A stretch of 39,649 nucleotides of DNA from Phallusia fumigata (taxonomy: Eukaryota > Chordata > Ascidiacea > Phlebobranchia > Ascidiidae). How positions within the stretch are numbered: the stretch's first letter is position 1; each line of letters begins with the position of its first letter. The position numbers and the translations under genes were made by a program. The notes under the pieces were generated by a model. That model had not been told where the DNA came from. It worked only from the letters and a program-made list of their open reading frames with translations, and did no database searches. The stretch lies in the NCBI GenBank assembly GCA_008931825.1, contig QXVZ01022734.1:1-39649 (forward strand). Direction: 5' to 3'. This document shows positions 10,439 to 22,230 of this stretch, piece after piece.

Positions 10439-10883
10439 TACGAAAAGCGTACCGTACCGTACTGCAATCCTTGCCTGTGCCACTGTCGAATTCTCATGAG
10501 TGTCTTTAGCTTTTGGAAACGCTATTTGGTCTCGGTAGTTAGTTTAGTTTTGTGCTGGTGCTTAATAAAACAGCGTTTTTTTCGTGTTCTCAGCGACAAG
10601 TTCTTTCAATAGATTGTATGGTGACGTGTATTTCTCACCTCACATGTAATTCGGTGCCTATGCGACGGCCGGTAGTAAATTAAAGTCGGTAATGCGACCG
10701 GCAACAGTTCCTAGTTGTATTTTGAATAGCCGCCACAGGTGCCCCGGTGTGTAATTCTCAATTGACACTAATAAATTCCAAGTGTAAACTTTGGCTATGA
10801 TAAGTTTTGTGGTGCCCCCCTTCACTTGATGCCCTAAGCACGTGCTTATATTGCTTAATGGTTAATCCAGCCCTGTATAGATG

Positions 10884-11674
10884 TACATTATCTATAGCCT
10901 ATATTTGACCCATTGATTCAATATCCTCGTCAAAAAGTCACATCTTGTTACTCTTGTTGTGTTCAGGTTTAAATACAACCTTCCAGCTATGATGGATGTG
11001 TGGTAAATTTTCCTTCGAAAGTTTTAGTTTGTGACTCGCAAACAAAAACCAACAACGCGTTCTGCATCAACGCTGTATATTAAAATAAAATGACCAAGAA
11101 CAGTTCCAGCACAAATGTCGCCTAGAAATAATTCATATCAAGGCGTGATTGTGACTGAATTTAAATGAGCTTTTACTTGTATTGTCCCAGGCCAGACATT
11201 TTGTTTCACATCAGACGTGCTACTGACTTACATGATGCGACAACGATTTTTATATCAAGACAACTATGTATGCTGAATGAGCCTGGCAAACAATTCAGTA
11301 CTAACCAGTAATGAAGTGGGGGAAAGAAATATTAAAGCACCGATACAAGTATCTATGATTAAAGAAGTATTTTGATTTTAGTTTATTTGCAAAGTCATTC
11401 GATGACCGAAAAACTTGTCGCAATCAGTGTGATCAACACTTGAATCGGTGTAAGTTTACCGAATGGCGGCTGACAACTTTGCTAATTAACAAGAGTTGCT
11501 GTCGTTGTGCTATTGTAATCGATTTAAGGAAACAAAATTTGGGGTGCATGAAACCAAAATTCACAATCATCTTGCACGTGCAGCTGCCATACTTTGCGGG
11601 CTGATCTGTTATTGGCACAACAGTTAATTTTTTATTATTGCGGACTGTGGATCAGGAAATTACGACAGTTTCTA
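10884..11674 (+). promoter_or_regulatory. PNISR upstream region, no gene seen
   Basis: Unique-looking sequence between the hAT element and the PNISR start codon. It must hold the PNISR promoter and 5' UTR, but I cannot place a TATA box, initiator or 5' exon boundary with confidence. Short ORFs at 11433-11618 (-) and 11594-11776 (+) overlap the first exon in other frames and are rejected. Confidence 0.35.
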
Positions 11675-14600
11675 ATGTGGAATCAAACACCACCAGGATC
11701 TGTACCTAATGGGTTGCAGGCAAATGAAAAAGGTGTGTTTCTGTTTGCAACTTTTGAGTACCGATTTACTTTGTAAAAGTTGCCCTTTTTCTGCATAAAA
11801 AGTTCAAGTAAATTAAAAAATATGTATATTTTTTAAAACTATGATTTGGTATAACGTCAGGCCTGGCATACTGTGATTTAGTGACGTTTTCTTGAGTATA
11901 GTATATGCCACAATTAAGAAAAAATAACGAAAGTGTTTTTAGTTTGGGGTGAAATTTGAAAAACCCAGGTTTCATATATCTGAGCCAGTGCAAGGATAAA
12001 TTCTTGACGTAATATTTTGATTTTGACCCTACAATCCGCACACTTTCGGTGATTTGACTACAAATCCGCACACAAATTAACAATCCGCACACAATCTTCA
12101 CCAACTGCTTTATTTTGTAAATAGATTATTTATTTGCAAAAAATCTTACAGCCTCAACAACTACCAATACATCTTACCTAGTGCAAAACGGAGGTTAGGG
12201 TGTGCCGCCGAATATTGGAAGTTTACGAGCATAACATGAGTAAAAATAGTTGCGGAGTAATATTTTATTTCTTACAACTTTGTGTGTATTAATGCATGAC
12301 TAACATCGAGTTGTGTCAAAAAAGTGCAATGCCACTGCCAGTTTAGTATATTTTCTACTGTAGCTTTCAAGACAAAGAGTTAGTAGTCAGCGCTGTTCCA
12401 AAAGTTGTCCACCTAAATCCGCTCCAAAACATTTTTTTAAAATAAATCCTTCACGCAAAAATTAAACTTTCCAATCTGGTACCTGAGAACAAACATGTAG
12501 TTTTGGGGGGTTTTAAAAATGTGTTTTGGCCTCCAGTTATTTATATTGTATGGTAATGTGGTACAATCCCCTTAGGGTTTTCCTATTACTTTTACATAAC
12601 TGATTGTATTAAATTTAAAATTGCAAATTTGGCGCATACATACAGGTTATTGGTACTTCTCAATGCATACTTTTTAGGTGATGTTGACTGGGGAGCTTTG
12701 GCGCAGGCATGGATTCAAAACAAAAGTGAAAAAGAAAAGGTATGGCACTAAACTATTAAAATGCAGCTGTGTGAAAATTGAAAAAAACGAAAATAAATGC
12801 TGACAAGGGTTTTTCAGAGAACGCCTTAATAATTATTTAGTTTACACACTGATGCTGTCAAACATTTTGTTTAACCTATAATATGCACTTTTTTAGGGGG
12901 GGATGCTTTTGTTTTGATTGGTTTGTTTGCATGTTTTGGTCAAACAAATTTACTTATAGTTTACATCCCCTTAGCTGGCCATTTATTTGTGCCATCTGTT
13001 TTGTTTTACCTTGTATTTCCAGTGGCAACCCACTAGCCCAAAATATATTAAACTGTATTTATGGTGACACACAGCACAAAGTTTCTGTTCATGCGGTGGC
13101 TTATCTCAGATAAATGAAACTTTTAAAGTTGGGAGTTGAGTTGAGAGTCTCAGTGGCATGCCTTCTACCTATCTAGTGGTCAACCTTTTTGAAAAATGTC
13201 GGAATAGAATAAAATTTAAATTTGGTTGATGTTTTGTTCGGTTGTCCCTATAGCCTAAGCCATTACCCTACAAGCCCCAAAATGGGTCCAAATATTGAAC
13301 ATTTTCTCGATTGGATGAAATTTCAACATGCTATTGTGATGTACATTTCTTACTTTGCCATACAATCACAGCAGTTGTCCCATTAGCTCCCTAACATAGG
13401 TCAGGTTGTTAAACAATGTCTAATTACATCCCAGGCAGTGACTTGCTTGCTCTCCAAAAAAAACAAAGCTAGCAAAAACCTTGGAGCAAGGCACGTAAAA
13501 TCTTATGTTTTTTATTTTTAGCAAATTAAATGCATTTAGGGACTTGGCAAAAAAGGAGGGGTGTGGACTCTAAAATCCCCCAGATATGCCACTGGTTGTA
13601 AATTAGTTTCCTGTGCACATTTTTTTTTAATTGTTATAATTTATGTTTGCAGAACCAATATCCTGGTGAATCTGCTTCTAACGAAAAAAATGTTTGGAGA
13701 GACCCTTCTGTTTTTCATAGTGGCTACTACTGTAAAAATTGGAACGTTGGAGGTGGGGCAAGGTGTATGTAAGGGGTCTTAAGTGACGGGACCCTAATTT
13801 TTTCTACACAAAGCTTGCTTAACTTGTAGTGTTTGTGTACAACTTATTGATTTTACTAGTCTAAGGAGTAGTAAGTCAACTTATTGATTTACTACTCCTT
13901 AACACCTTTGCTGTGTTACATATGTTTCTAATATCATGTGGTTGCAGTCACATTTGATGGTATCAGAATTAGCATTCATTTGATCTAACAAATGTATTTA
14001 ACCATGGATAACCATATTTTGTTGTTACAGTTCACAGTCAGTGGTATCCAACTACCAACCAACCTTACCACCAACCAGGTAACGTTGCTATAGCACCACT
14101 ACCACCACCCCCTCCAGTGCCACCTCCAATTCCAGGTGTGTAAGATTTCTATTATTGTGGGTTTACTTTGGGAACACACTTGTTTTCATTTGTTTCCCCT
14201 GCAGCTTGTTTATGCACTTTTAAGACTAATTAAATAGGATTGGCAAGCCTGTCAATTGACCGGTCAAATGACCGCATTTCATTTAACTGGTCAAAAACCT
14301 TTTTGTTAATATTTGGAAACAAATATTTGTCAATTTTCTTAAATAACAGACTTTATAAAAAGATTTACACCTGGTGGATATGGGTATAGTTCTGTAATGT
14401 CAGTTTCTTTGACTGTAAATTCTCAATGGTTGTTACTTTATTTGCTAGCCCCAAAATAGTACACACTTCTATTCTTTTGCACTGCACAAACAGAAAGTTT
14501 ATATGCATGTGATGAAGTATAATTGTAGATATTAACTTGAAGGTTATTAGGTTGTCCAAAACAAACATATGGTAATTGAGTAATGGGGATTTTACACTAG

Positions 14601-17600
14601 CTTAATGAGCTCCAAGTCTGACCCTCGTAGTTACTAGCCTTAAATAGTGGAAGTTTCTAAACAATGCATGGAATGCAATGTCTGTGTGCCAGGTTATGGT
14701 TTTTTTATTTGATTTGTTTAGCCCTATAACCCCCAGCAATTACCTAACTATCCCCTTCAAATGTGTCAAATTATGAAACAATGTAAAGATATTTTGAAAC
14801 TCTTGATTAATACAAACCAAGTTTTTATTTTTATTCTGACATTGTATGAAATATTAACTAATTTGCCTGTAAAAACCCATTGTTGAAAATTATCAAAGAA
14901 ATATTTAAATACGTTTAGGATACACACATTTTTCACACCAATAAACAGTCGCATTGGGACCATCAGCAAGTTTTGTTTTTTTAGATGATGTTTGGGAACC
15001 AAAAACCAACGCTATGGAAAATATGCCTAGGTAAGTTATATAAAGTCCAGTAAATTCGATTTTCCTTGGTGCATTTTCCTTTGTTAACATTCAGTGCGGA
15101 CAAAACAACTTTCCTGTTTAGTTCATGTGTAAAACTCATGCTGAAAACTAGTGCATTAACAGATGCAGCACTAAACTTTAAGACACAACTAACACAACTT
15201 TCACTTGTGCCACTTTTGTAATTAGTTTGGGCTAGTATTTTTATTATTGAGATCATTTTTAACCTATTTTTTATGCAGTGTGCCAGAACATCGGAATACT
15301 ATCGAAGTTCCACAAAACCTCAACAAGGTAACTGTTGAGCACAAAGTAATAAAATCCTCCCTAACTACAGTCATCCACCATTGTTGTTGATAGATTTTAA
15401 CCAGCTACAACTTATAAATAAAATCAAACTTCATTTCCCGATTGGATTAAAGGCATATATTGTTAACAAATACATTGTTTTTTCCAGTGGTTGCCTGATG
15501 AAGCTCCTCGTTACCAAATTGAGTCTACACCACCAGTTGAAGGTTGTAACACTGTGTTTGGAAAACATTAGTAAAAACATTAAATGTAAAAAATAACATT
15601 TGCAGAAAAGTTTTCAAAAAAAGTGTTGCCTGCCTGGATAAGAGAAGGTCTCGAAAAAATTGGAAAAACAAATCCCACAAAGGAACATTCTACATCAAAA
15701 ACAGAAGTTAAAACAGCCAACTTTTTAGCAGAGGAAACAGAGGTAATTGCCCATTTAGCAATACATATGTGTGGGGACGTTTATGATTGCAGAAATAATT
15801 ATGTTATAAAATGCCAAGAAAAGTAAGCTCCAATGTGGTCCCAGTATTGGTTGTATCTTTTGTAATAGTAGAAAATAGCATAAGTGGAAAATATCAGGGT
15901 GCAGTGTAAAAAAAATGACAACCCAGACTTTGCCACCACTCTACTAAAATTTGTTTTAAAAGTTTGCTTTATCTTCAGAATCCATTAAATTCCCTAAATG
16001 AGGAAAAAAAAACTGTATTAAATTGTAAAACATGTTTTATGTGTCAGAAAAAGATAAACGCAGCAGACGAAGAAGAATCTGATGAATCTGATGCTGAACT
16101 TCCACAGGAAAATGGTTATGTGTCTGAAAATTTGGAAATGCCTGAAGTAGCTGAAAGCCAGGAAGATCTGGTAAGCACAAAGCACCCTATACACATTTTT
16201 AAGTGTATTTTTTCACAACCATTGTGGTGCCGTCAGTAAACAGAACATTGGTTGCTGATTACTAAATTGTATAATGGGTATAATTGTATTGTGTCATCAG
16301 TTTTTGGCGGTGCCAATTGGAAACAATAAAATTTATTCAAGTTTGGTAAAGCAGTAATAACTCTGGATTTTAAAATTTGTTTTCCTAAATCAGATATATT
16401 ACTTTAAATGAAAAACATGAATATTTGTTTTCCTTATGTAGCTATCTATGTGGAGTTATATCAATTGATGAATTGGTGCCAAAAATGTGTGACAAAAAAG
16501 TTTGTACCAGGCTAATGCCAACCATTTGTAGAAACTTTGTGTTTGTTATGTGGTTGGTTGTAAAGCAACAAAAACTCACAAACATCGTCGCAACAAGTGA
16601 TTATTATGGCAAGTTATACATGTGTCAGAGCCATATAAACAAATAGAAGTGACAGACAAATAAATACATGAAATATTGTACCATACTTGATACTGTCTCA
16701 CAGTCTAACTATGATTTAGAAAAAGTGGGGAATTTCGATTGGCTGTACTATTAATAACTGTCAAATTTAGATAACAAGGGTAAGAAAATGGTTGACAAGG
16801 ATACTTCTGGAGGTTACCGAAGCTGAAATCACAGACATTGCTGTCAACACGTTTAAACAATGTAGTAAAGGTACCAAGTCGGGTTAAATGCTGTTGAAGA
16901 CTATGTTTGTTGTGATTTTTTGTCTAAAGTGTGCCAAATATGTTGAAATGCATTGCTTTATGTATTCTTTATTTTGAAAAGCACCTGCTAAGCCATTAAT
17001 CCAGTCAAGTGCTCTTTCATCAATATGTGATACTGGTAAGTTTAAGTTTCCTTTTTTCTGACCGTCGATGTGTTACAGTAAGAATGCTGTATTTATGTGG
17101 TACACTAACAAGGTCACATAACAATGCTTTATACAGATATTGACACAAAATTATTTCAGTGGGCACAAGTGTGAAATATTCTGGTTCTTTACCAATTATC
17201 AAACCCATTTACAGTTCCAAACCTATTTGTAGGAAAACCTTTCTGTATACAGGCTATAACTATCCGCAACAGAACTTTTTCCAGCAAACACCTTTAGATA
17301 ATATTCCACAAAAAAATTGTTATCCTTTCCCAAACACAAAAATAGAATGAAATAAGTCATAAGTTCTGTTTAATAGCGAAAGTGTTTTAGTTAAATTTAG
17401 AGTTTAAAATTTTTTTTCCAGTTTAAATACTACTATTATTAATCAGGACACTTAAAAAGTGAAAGTTAAATATTAAGCAAGTTTTTCTATATGACCTGCA
17501 TGTGTGGATTGAGGTTATATTGTCATATGATTGAACAGGAAATGACAAAATGGGTTAAACTTCTAATTGTTTCAGCTTTTTCTTGCAGAACTTGGTATGA

Positions 17601-18668
17601 TAGCATTTCAACCAAATTGCCGTGTCAAATAGATAACCACTCAAAACATCATCTACTTATTATCAAAGGGTTAGTTGCTGGCTACAGTTCTGATGAAGAA
17701 GTTACGTCAGAGGAGGAAGATAATGAAGAAGATGCTGATATTGATCAACATTCGCTACAAAAAAAGATTGATGCTTTCAAAGCAATTCAACAAGAAAGGC
17801 TCGAAAATTTGGGCCTAGGTAAGTCCAATTTTTGCAAGTAGTTTTCAGATGCAATTTTGTTGTCGTTTTTGCTATTAGGGTTTGTAACAAATTAGGGTTT
17901 GTTTTGGGGGGATTTGGTTTAAATCACAAACTCATTTCATTAAATTTAACAAATTGTATGTAATTTATTAAAATGAAAAAACTTATTGGGAACCCATGCA
18001 AGCTTAGGTAACTATGTGACCCAAGTTAAAATAATGTGGTAAATATACATCCTTTTTAAAATAATTCATAGTGGGTGTGTGGAATTGCAATATGGTAAAA
18101 GCTAACCTTCTAGCTTGTTTTAAAGAAACAAATGATGCCGCAAATCAGTGTTCAAGTGACCACAAAGATGTCGTTCATGCCACAAGGCACAACAATGACA
18201 AAGAAAACAAAGAAAAGGAGGTATGCTCACTTATACTTGAAATGGCCTCATAGAACAAAGCTGGATCGAAACTATTACCTGCCATGTACAATTATTCTGT
18301 CTATTTTTTCAAACAAAATTTAAAAGCTTGCACAACATTAATTTTCATTTTGGTAGATTGCCAAGTTTAGTGGTTCTCTGCCAATCGCAACATGTTATGT
18401 TTTGTTTCAGGATTTACTGTCAGAAGAAGATAATAGTTCTTCCCATTTGTCTGAAGCAAGCAACTTGGAGGATACAATGCAATCTAGGCATCCGCTAAGT
18501 ACAGAACGCAATGAAAAAAAGCACAATACAAACACTGATCATTCAGAAAGAAGTCCAACATCATCCAAAACAAGAACGCACAAAAAGAGAAAACACTCTA
18601 AAAAATCCCACCATACATCTTCCAAACGAGATAGAAAGTCACCACATAAAAAATCTCGAAGAGAATGA
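11675..18668 (+). CDS. PNISR: PNISR orthologue, SR-related nuclear protein, 14 exons, 485 aa
   Basis: Exons: 11675-11732, 12678-12739, 13653-13762, 14038-14135, 14985-15030, 15279-15327, 15488-15542, 15606-15742, 15979-16170, 16771-16870, 16982-17035, 17675-17818, 18126-18220, 18411-18668. Phases agree throughout (1458 nt). Matches to vertebrate PNISR appear in order: MW start; DVDWGALAQAW at 21-31; proline-rich stretch at 97-109; VLPAWIREGLEKI at 166-178; acidic Ser/Glu stretch; WLTRILLEVTEAEI near 276-289; APAK...QSSAL; acidic SSDEEVTSEEED; a basic Ser/Lys/Arg tail. Vertebrate PNISR is a nuclear-speckle protein of the SR-related class. Here the C-terminal RS region is much shorter, giving about 485 rather than about 800 residues. 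Exon 4 could instead begin at 14031 if exon 3 used an earlier donor (GGAG|gtgggg). The model used has the better donor. Confidence 0.88.
11848..11880 (+). repeat. SINE tail fragment in PNISR intron 1
   Basis: 'ggtataacgtcaggcctggc' followed by 'atactgtgattta' matches the conserved tail at 7674-7705 and 8022-8062 with a short internal deletion. It is probably a truncated relic of the same SINE family. Confidence 0.5.
12033..12092 (+). repeat. Three AATCCGCACAC motifs in PNISR intron 1
   Basis: The 11-mer AATCCGCACAC occurs at 12033, 12063 and 12082. It is GC-richer than the surrounding intron and may be a short degenerate tandem repeat or a protein-binding cluster. No function can be read from sequence. 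Confidence 0.5.
13235..13445 (+). repeat. Degenerate intronic repeat in PNISR intron 2
   Basis: The stretch contains 'cctatagcctaagcc', 'catgctattgtgatgta' and 'ccattagctccctaacatag'. These resemble phrases in the repeat array of the last introns (for example 'atatgccattgtgatgcacc' near 36645 and 'tagcccactaacatagatc' near 36463). A similar fragment lies at about 14720-14790. This points to a dispersed, degenerate repeat family shared by introns of neighbouring genes. Confidence 0.4.
13862..13901. repeat. Perfect 13-bp hairpin in PNISR intron 3
   Basis: TAAGGAGTAGTAA (13862-13874) and TTACTACTCCTTA (13889-13901) are exact reverse complements around a 14-base loop. 'acaacttattgatttac' precedes the first arm and 'caacttattgatttact' fills the loop, so the arrangement looks like a small duplication that became an inverted repeat. 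Confidence 0.6.
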
Positions 18669-18828
18669 TGAAACTAACAACAGCCACGTTTATTTTATAA
18701 TTTGGCACAGTGAGGATAACGAACAACAATTGCTTGTTAGTTAAACATTGTGCGTTTATTGTACCTTTGATCTCCTTTGAGTCTCCTGCTTTCAAATGAG
18801 ATTTTTGATGGCCATTTTTTTGGTTGCC

Positions 18829-18834
18829 AATAAA
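18829..18834 (+). terminator. PNISR: PNISR polyadenylation signal
   Basis: AATAAA lies 160 bases after the PNISR stop codon, in AT-rich sequence. It is the first canonical hexamer downstream and suggests a 3' UTR of about 180 bases. Confidence 0.6.
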
Positions 18835-18849
18835 AATTAACTGTTACAA

Positions 18850-19710
18850 CTTGACATCTTTGCGTTGACTAGAATCAGCTTTAGATAACAAGCCTACATC
18901 AAATTCGCTCGCATCGCATTTTGGTATCATAACGAATTGCCTGATTAGTCGCCATCTACGTTACGGTTGAAATAGCATAATACGCTAATGGCCTTGAAGG
19001 AAAGGATGTTGACGGTTTTGCAGCGGCGAAGGTGTTTTTTTGTTGTTGCAGGTTTTGTTGTCTTTCATGCCAGCAACCATTATCCAAGTTTAGTTGACAA
19101 CTCTATATATATATAGACTCAGCAAATACAGGCAGTGTTTCTCGAACTTTCTTCGAAGAGACGCCTTTGGAGAAGTTGGTTAAGCTTTCGACGCACCAGC
19201 GATAGGAAGTTAACAACGAAGCTTTCAAACAAAGTTGTAGTTATTGACACAAAACAGTTTGGGTGCGTAACGAAAATATTTGCGAGGCACCTGGAAAAGT
19301 AAAACGACCCTCCACGCGTGCCGTCGCGGCGCGTAGTTTGGGAACCATGACAGGAAAGGTTTCTTTGATTGCGTGTTAATTTCTAAGCGTTACTCACTTC
19401 TACAGCAGTCACAAGGCACACGCAGCCTCCAGCGGCACAAACACATTCGTTTCCCACGCCACAATACTATGCAGCCAATCAGTGCTTCTTTACCTTTTCT
19501 ATTTAACGGAACCCTCACTGATATTTAAAGCTAAATTAATCGAGAAATAAAGCAGAAAGCTCGACGGTGGACTCAATGTGAGCATACAAACGGTAAAAGA
19601 AAGGCGTTAAGCACAGAAAATCGTAAAAATGTTACAACTATCGTTTCTCTTCACGTTGGCCACGTATCGTTATAAACGTTTTGTAGTGTGCAGCTACAAT
19701 GTTTTGAAAG
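18850..19710. other. Intergenic stretch, no gene seen
   Basis: No credible ORF. A short (TA)n run lies near 19105-19117. GC content is somewhat higher than in the flanking introns. I could not assign repeats or regulatory sites. Confidence 0.45.
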
Positions 19711-20915
19711 CAGTAAAACCTCTAGTAATCTGGATTCGATTGTACCGACAAATTCATCTTGATTAGACGAAGATCCGGTTTATTCGAATACGTTGGTTTT
19801 GCAGCGCCGAACCTAAGAGGTCTAAGAGCCGACGCGGAAATGTAGTGGGAGAGGTGTTTACAGTCCCGTCACCGTTAGAGGTCGCTGGAGTACGCGTGCC
19901 TCTGATGCAACTCTTGGGACAGCGTTCTGAATGGTCACCCAGCTCAGGTCCTGTTTAGACAACATCATGAAGGTTTATATCTTACAACCAAAATACACTT
20001 TTTCTAGCCCTGTTGCCACATAATCCCCTTTTTCACAGGCCTGGAAATCTTAGGGCTTACTATATCATTTCAGGCTGTTCTCAGCTCTTGCGCAACGCCC
20101 TGACACCACAAGGACGGCAAGGACGAACGCAGTGCTTGAGAACGATAATGCGTTCCCACATTACGTAATGGGGTTAACATTGCGATGACCTAACAAGTTT
20201 ACGGAAGCATAACATTAGCTCATGCTAAAGCAATATATGTTGCAATACTGTGCAATATGTGTTACAATATTGTGGAATAAAACTGTGTTTCATATTGAAC
20301 GACCGGTACAGTTTCAAGTCTGATGTTTAATCTTGATCAGTAGTTTCCAATCGTAAAGAAATTGAGTCATTTTACCCCAGTGAGGCATTTTAAAACTTCA
20401 GGGAAGGCATTTCGCACTTTCATTTGCATGCAGTCCAACACAAGCCTATTATATATTTACGAATTACCTGTTATTTGTAAATCTTGACCATTGCTTATAA
20501 ACGGTTAAAATACGTTAAGATAATAAACAAATATCGTGAACAATGGTTAAAAGACCAACAGATGCACCTATGCGGTGAGAGTGGACTGAGAAGTTGGGAA
20601 TCTCGCTGGAGAAGCGAGCGGGGGAATGGCACCACGACGGGGATGGACAACATGGGTGAATACCAACCAGTTAAAAATGGAAGTATTTAACAGTAAGCGT
20701 TGTTATAAACAAGCTTGTATAACTACAACATGGTTTACTGCGCGAATGCACTGTTAAAAATCCGTATTAAAAATGAAAAAGTGCGACTTTTTTCTAGAGT
20801 TAGCAAACATTTTACATTTCCGAAGCCTGTAGTTTTTGGAAAAAAGAATACAAATCACTCGTACCTCCAGTTTTTTCCGAACTAGGCAAAGATCCGGATT
20901 AACCGAGGTTCATTG
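19711..20915. mobile_element. Possible pogo/Tigger-like DNA transposon remnant
   Basis: The left side begins CAGTAAAACCTCTAGTAATC. The reverse complement of the right side reads CAATGAACCTCGGTTAATCC, followed by GGATC. AACCTC followed by TAATC near the termini is characteristic of pogo/Tigger-type ends. TA follows the right end, but I found no TA at the left. No transposase ORF is visible; the small ORF at 20484-20690 matches nothing I know. The assignment rests on termini alone. Confidence 0.35.
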
Positions 20916-21394
20916 TATGAATCGATGATTTTCTCAAACGATTGGTAGTACGTTTTTTCACATACTATATGCAAGATTTTAACAGGTTTATCGAGCCCGC
21001 ACAAACTGCTTTTGCCTTTATTTCTTCTTTCCCGGCCCGTTTTTCGAAATTTTCTAGCGCAAGTGTTGCCTTTATCAAACACATTGTGTTGTTTTATTTT
21101 TATGTCGTTTACCAAGTAACTAATTTTTTTTCCTGCGATTTTTTATTGCTTCTTTACAAAAAGACGTACCCGACAACAGGGGTGTGCTAATAAATGCCGC
21201 CGTGCACATGCATTTTACAGTATATGTAATGGCGTCCGTGCAAGACTAAAAACTCTTAGGCTGGTGAGAGGAAGGTAGTCATTAAAAATTGATATTTTAT
21301 TTTATAGCTTGCTTAAAAACAACATACAATTAGTTTTGGATTGTTTATGACGTCAAACTGGCAATTGTTTGCTTGCATCATAATGATATTAGGC

Positions 21395-21973
21395 CAATGA
21401 TTCCCAAACTGTGTGCCACGGCACACTAGTGTGCCGTGCGAGCTTTCCAAGTGTGCCGCGAAATTTTCGTTTCCAAGGCTCATTTGGGCCGGAATCGATT
21501 TTGCGTCTAAATTTTACGGGATCTTATTTTGAATGAAACATTACAGAAATAACGGATCGTATGTTGTTTCAATCAGGCTTTTTTACCTCATGGTGTAAGC
21601 GTGACGTGTCATTATCAACAATAATCGACAGCGATAATGAGAATTGATTGCGAACAATTGGCTTCTTTTGTTAATTGTGACAGAATAATGAGGAGTTGTA
21701 CGTTAATGGTGCGAATATCTCACAACCGTATTGCAGTGAATATCAGATCTCAATGTCAAAAACGGCAGACACTTTTAGAGCTTGATGACGAAATGCGAGT
21801 GTGTATGACAACCTCGTTTTGTTTGATTTGTAGCCAAAAGCAGCCTCACCCGTCACATTAAAGCAAAATAATTTCCTTCGGACAACTTTTCGTGTTATTT
21901 GTTTGCAAAGTGTGACGCGAAAATAAATATAGTTGCTTAGTGTGCCGCAAGCTTAAAAAAATGAGAACCACTG
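21395..21973. mobile_element. 579-bp non-autonomous hAT with near-perfect TSD
   Basis: It starts CAATGATTCCCAAACTGTG and ends, reverse-complemented, CAGTGGTTCTCATTTTTT. Both ends have inward GTGTGCCG-type sequence ('tgtgccacggcacac' near 21410 and 'gtgtgccgcaagc' near 21940). Flanking 8-bp duplications are TATTAGGC (21387-21394) and TTTTAGGC (21974-21981), with one mismatch. The related empty locus near 9340-9365 reads without interruption across this point, confirming the boundaries. No transposase ORF is present. Confidence 0.8.
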
Positions 21974-22192
21974 TTTTAGGCAGTGATAAATGATGATTAC
22001 TGCGCAAAAAGAACGGAACTAAAGCCGATTATGACCGCATTTGTCTTTACTAGGTTTTCAAAAATAAAATACACGTGTGTAAAATACATGTAAAATACAC
22101 AAAAAATACATCGACGGAAAAATACTTGTATTTTTGGTGTTAAATAAAGCAAGCATCTGATAGATACGCGAAGTTTTTTTGTCCTTGTAGGC

Positions 22193-22230
22193 CAGTGATG
22201 CCCAAACGAGGGTCGCAAGGATGCTTTACA
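22193..22230 (+). mobile_element. hAT terminal fragment
   Basis: CAGTGATGCCCAAACGAGGG followed by 'tcgca' matches the general form of hAT termini (CAGTGGTxCCCAAAC). No partner end or duplication was found, so it is a fragment inside the larger element. Confidence 0.35.

Larger units (their letters stand above)
8541..10875. mobile_element. Non-autonomous hAT transposon, 2.3 kb, with 8-bp TSD
   Basis: The left end reads CAGGGCCGGATTAACC. The right end, reverse-complemented, reads CAGGGCTGGATTAACC, and similarity continues to a shared 'aagcac' about 30 bases in. The flanks carry a perfect 8-bp duplication, TATAGATG, at 8533-8540 and 10876-10883. CAGGG termini with an 8-bp duplication are diagnostic of hAT-superfamily insertion. 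No transposase-like ORF is present, so the copy is non-autonomous. It contains two further element-like units and an internal inverted duplication, listed separately. The intact duplication suggests fairly recent insertion. Confidence 0.85.

Noticed and set aside
20484..20690. 68-codon plus-strand ORF as a first exon of the downstream gene
   Set aside because: No phase-compatible junction to exon 23479 was needed once ATG 23116 (MADSSKNR) was found, and the ORF lies inside a putative transposon remnant.
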